DNA of 64,000 nucleotides from Conchiformibius sp. (lineage in GTDB: Bacteria > Pseudomonadota > Gammaproteobacteria > Burkholderiales > Neisseriaceae), in the NCBI GenBank assembly GCA_029984035.1, contig JASBYJ010000001.1, forward strand, positions 248,001 through 312,000, given 5' to 3'. Below the pieces are notes generated by a model that was not told the DNA's origin, did no database searches, and saw nothing but the letters and a program-made list of their open reading frames with translations. Positions 61,408-64,000 of the stretch are shown piece after piece. The position numbers were made by a program, and so were the translations under genes. Every line of letters starts with the position of its first letter. Position 1 is the first letter of the stretch.

Positions 61408-62436
61408 TTATTCGCTAAAAGGCAGGCCGAAATGAAGGAAGGCACTGCGGGTTGCCATGCGTCCGCGCGGTGTGCGTTGCAGGAAACCCTGTTGGATGAG
61501 ATAGGGTTCGATGACATCTTCGATGGTGTCGGTGCTTTCGCCGATGGCTGCGGCGACATTGTCGAGTCCGACCGGGCCGCCGCTGAATTTGTGCAGCACG
61601 GCTTCCAGAAACTTTCTGTCCATCATGTCCAACCCGATTTTGTCGACATCGAGAAGCGATAGTGCGGCATCGGCAATCTCTGCACTGATGCTGCCTGAAT
61701 GTTTGACTTCGGCATAATCGCGTACGCGCCGTAGCAGGCGGTTGGCAATACGCGGTGTGCCGCGGCTGCGGCGGGCGATTTCCATTGCGCCTTCTTTATC
61801 CAAGTCCATATTCAGCAGTTGGGCGGAACGGGCAACGATAGTGGACAAGTCGGCCGCATGGTAAAACTCCAGTCGCGATACGATACCGAAACGGTCGCGC
61901 AGGGGATTGGTAAGCATACCTGCGCGTGTGGTGGCACCCACTAATGTGAACGGCGGTAAATCGATTTTAACCGAACGGGCGGCCGGCCCTTCGCCTATCA
62001 TGATGTCGAGCTGGTAATCTTCCAATGCCGGATAAAGGATTTCTTCCACAACAGGGCTGAGTCGGTGGATTTCGTCAATAAACAGAACGTCATGCGGTTC
62101 CAGATTGGTGAGCAGGGCGGCCAAATCGCCGGCGCGTTCCAATACGGGGCCTGATGTTTGGCGCAAATTAACGCCCAGTTCTTTGGCGATAATATTGGCC
62201 AGTGTGGTTTTGCCCAATCCGGGCGGGCCGAACAGCAGGGTATGGTCCAGTGCTTCGCCGCGCTGTTTGGCTGCCTGAATGAAAATACCGAGTTGCTCTT
62301 TGGCTTTTGGCTGGCCGATGTAGTCGGCAAGGGTTTTCGGGCGCAATGCACGTTCGAACTGTTCTTCCTGCTTGGAAACGGTTTGGGCAGTGATGATGCG
62401 CGATGTGGCGGCGGTAAGATTGTCGGTTTGCAGCAT
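61408..62436 (-). CDS. ruvB: Holliday junction helicase RuvB
   Basis: 342 residues. Walker A GPPGLGKTTLANII (about 70), Walker B DVLFIDEIHRLS, sensor LVGATTRAGMLTNPLRDRFG, and a C-terminal winged helix (QQGFLQRTPRGRMATRSAFLHFG). Hexameric motor for branch migration with RuvA. Begins 21 bp past the dnaX stop on the same strand, so likely cotranscribed. Confidence 0.97.
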   Translation of the reverse strand: MLQTDNLTAATSRIITAQTVSKQEEQFERALRPKTLADYIGQPKAKEQLGIFIQAAKQRGEALDHTLLFGPPGLGKTTLANIIAKELGVNLRQTSGPVLERAGDLAALLTNLEPHDVLFIDEIHRLSPVVEEILYPALEDYQLDIMIGEGPAARSVKIDLPPFTLVGATTRAGMLTNPLRDRFGIVSRLEFYHAADLSTIVARSAQLLNMDLDKEGAMEIARRSRGTPRIANRLLRRVRDYAEVKHSGSISAEIADAALSLLDVDKIGLDMMDRKFLEAVLHKFSGGPVGLDNVAAAIGESTDTIEDVIEPYLIQQGFLQRTPRGRMATRSAFLHFGLPFSE

Positions 62437-62457
62437 AATTTAAGTAATCTGATGGCT

Positions 62458-64000
62458 TCAGGCTGCCTGCGGCAGCAGTTCTAAAGTGTCTTCCAGCCAT
62501 TTGGCATTGAAATGTTGGAAAATGTTTTGCACGGCGGCATCGGCTTCCATATTGTTTTTTGCTTGGGTGCGCGCTTCGGCCAGCAGGCGGTTGCGGTACA
62601 TGATAGGTGTTTCGGGGTCGCCTGTTTGCCAGTCGCGGCTCTGTATCCGAATCGAAAAACCGTACAGTTGGTTGAGCAAGGCGGCGATACGGTCAAAATA
62701 TTCTTTTTTAGCAGTGCGTTGCGTATGCTCCCGCACGATTGCCAGATGCAGTATGCCGTCTTGGTAATCTGCCCATGAACTGTGATTGAGCAGCATTTGG
62801 GCGGCCGATGCTTTTGGGGCAATGCAGCGGACAATATCCAACCAGTTTGCGGCGGTAAATTCGGGTATGGGGTCGCGGTCGGAAACAGCGGGCTGTGCAA
62901 TGGGTGTATCCGCCTGTATGTCGGCTGTCGGCGGGGGTAGCTCTTCAAATGCCGGGTAATCGGCTTGCCATGTGTTGTCCGTTTCGCTTGCGTATGGTTC
63001 TGATGACCATAAAGCATTGCTTTCAGGCAGCGGTGATTCGCCGTGTAATGAATCGGACGGCGGTAGGACAGGGGCTGCTTCTGTGGATTCCGTTGGAACG
63101 GATGCGGCTGTCGGGCAAACGTGTTCTGTTTCGGCAGTATGACAGTCTGCCTGAATAACGGGGGCTTCTTCAGGCAGCGGTGCAATGGTTTCGGGGGCAG
63201 TGTGTATCGCGCTGCCTTGAGATGTTGCGATATGGTGCCGTTCGGTTTGGACGGGAGCTTCAGGTTGGGGGACGTATCCGTTTGTTTTTTCGGCTGCCTG
63301 AAAATAGTCTGCGTTTTCAGGCAGCTGTTCTTTTTTTGGGGTGAAATCGTCCTTTTGGGATTCTGTTTGAACGGCTTGGGCGGTTTCCCAAGGAGTGGTG
63401 TCGTTTGCCGAGCCGGAAGTGTGTGGGGGATTTTCAGGCAGCCTTTGGGTTGTATGGTCGCTGTGCCATTGCGTACCTTCTATGGTGCTGTCAATAGGGG
63501 TGTCTTTAGCGGCAAAGGGCGTAAAGGCAAGCATACGCAGCAGGGTCATCACAAAGCCCGCATACTCGTCAGGTGCCAGCGGCAGGTCTTTTTTGCCGTG
63601 CAGGGCGCATTGGTAGTAGAGTTGGATTTGCTCGTCGCTGAAATATCGGGACAAATGCAGCAAGGCTTCGCGGTCGGGATCGTCTGCGGCAACGGCCGCA
63701 GGTACGGTTTTGATGAGTGCCAAGCGTTGCAGCAGCAGGGCAAGGTCGCTCAGTGCGCTGTCGAAACCGACGGCATTGGCGGCCATTTGTTGCGCTTGGG
63801 TAATGAGCGCTTCACCGTTTTGTTCCATCAGGGCGTTGAGCAGTGTATAGAGATAGTGCTTGTCCACTGCTCCTATCATTTGACGGACATCGTTTTCGCC
63901 AACGCTGCCCGAACCGAGTGCGATAGCTTGGTCGAGCAGGCTGAGGGCATCGCGCATCGAACCTGCGGCGGCGCGTCCGAGCAGGTTGAGAGCGGCGTTT
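62458..64000 (-). CDS. dnaX: DNA polymerase III subunits tau/gamma, C-terminal part
   Basis: Partial: the frame is open to the right edge. Visible are the end of the AAA+ region (LLGRAAAGSMRDALSLLDQAIALG), domain III (YYQCALHGKKDLPLAPDEYAGFVMTLLRMLAF), a long Pro/Glu/Thr/Ala linker and the tau-specific C-terminal region (FTAANWLDIVRCIAPKASAAQMLLNHSSW... to the end), which binds the polymerase and helicase. Within the linker lies a likely programmed -1 frameshift signal (63293-63337) that would yield a shorter gamma form. ruvB follows closely. Confidence 0.95.
   Translation of the reverse strand, partial: NAALNLLGRAAAGSMRDALSLLDQAIALGSGSVGENDVRQMIGAVDKHYLYTLLNALMEQNGEALITQAQQMAANAVGFDSALSDLALLLQRLALIKTVPAAVAADDPDREALLHLSRYFSDEQIQLYYQCALHGKKDLPLAPDEYAGFVMTLLRMLAFTPFAAKDTPIDSTIEGTQWHSDHTTQRLPENPPHTSGSANDTTPWETAQAVQTESQKDDFTPKKEQLPENADYFQAAEKTNGYVPQPEAPVQTERHHIATSQGSAIHTAPETIAPLPEEAPVIQADCHTAETEHVCPTAASVPTESTEAAPVLPPSDSLHGESPLPESNALWSSEPYASETDNTWQADYPAFEELPPPTADIQADTPIAQPAVSDRDPIPEFTAANWLDIVRCIAPKASAAQMLLNHSSWADYQDGILHLAIVREHTQRTAKKEYFDRIAALLNQLYGFSIRIQSRDWQTGDPETPIMYRNRLLAEARTQAKNNMEADAAVQNIFQHFNAKWLEDTLELLPQAA
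63293..63337 (-). promoter_or_regulatory. Predicted -1 programmed frameshift signal in dnaX
   Basis: On the minus strand, a run of seven A (63337-63331) is read CCA AAA AAA G, so it is an A-AAA-AAA slippery heptamer in the right phase. After a 5-nt spacer (GAACA) comes a perfect 12-bp hairpin, GCTGCCTGAAAA (63325-63314) with TTTTCAGGCAGC (63304-63293) and a 9-nt loop. A -1 slip gives AGA ACA GCT GCC TGA: four residues then a stop inside the stem. This is the layout of the E. coli dnaX signal. The stem is an inverted pair of DUS. The event itself is inferred. Confidence 0.8.

Overview
The window is a stretch of chromosome from a member of the Neisseriaceae, most likely in the Kingella / Simonsiella / Alysiella / Conchiformibius part of the family. 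The main evidence is the 12-mers AGGCAGCCTGAA and AGGCTGCCTGAA, repeated throughout in genes and especially between them. These are the DNA uptake sequence (DUS) dialects known from Kingella and Simonsiella relatives, not the ATGCCGTCTGAA of Neisseria proper. Gene content agrees: EF-P with Arg32, MetZ, the DUF502-aspS neighbourhood and the yciB-yciI-bolA-ppiC cluster. Species cannot be fixed from the sequence alone.

Layout. 0-5.4 kb: the catalytic end of a prolyl oligopeptidase, then three paralogous amino-acid-binding lipoproteins, interrupted by a decayed IS1016-type element and followed by a scrap of a fourth copy. 5.7-9.8 kb: glnA, tRNA-Leu(CAA), a periplasmic rhodanese and a RegB-type redox sensor kinase. 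10-20.2 kb: ccoG-fixH, a queuosine-precursor transporter behind a preQ1-I riboswitch, then trxA, a TPR protein, sodA, terC, efp, hemH and ybaB-purE. 20.6-26.8 kb: katA (strikingly GC-rich codons), a PepSY protein, tyrS, nnrS, ackA and tRNA-Glu. 27.3-33.1 kb: iscX, metZ, a DUF2788 protein, yciB-yciI-bolA-ppiC, mscS-nudB. 33.1-35 kb: a small accessory patch of unknown genes. 35-38.2 kb: dcd and gyrB. 38.3-42.8 kb: a Fur-box-led iron locus (two NikL/NikK-like periplasmic proteins, feoA, feoB, a Cys-rich membrane peptide). 43-48.7 kb: clpP, a lipoprotein, glmS, a purine permease, trmJ. 48.8-50.3 kb: a second accessory patch with two ribbon-helix-helix-like proteins and a broken gene. 50.5-64 kb: a DacA-like protein with a degenerate active site, DUF502, an AT-rich acyltransferase wedged against a GC-rich aspS, plsC, queA, greB, an M14 peptidase, xseA, ruvB and the 3' part of dnaX.

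Themes. Oxidative and micro-aerobic or nitrosative life is prominent (KatA, SodA, TrxA, CcoG/FixH, NnrS, RegB). Queuosine handling appears twice (preQ1 riboswitch plus transporter; queA). Most intergenic terminators are made of inverted DUS pairs. One such pair lies inside a gene: in dnaX it forms a 12-bp hairpin exactly 5 nt after an A-AAA-AAA slippery run, with a -1 frame stop inside the stem. This looks like a programmed frameshift signal for the gamma subunit built from uptake sequences, and is the observation I rate most interesting.
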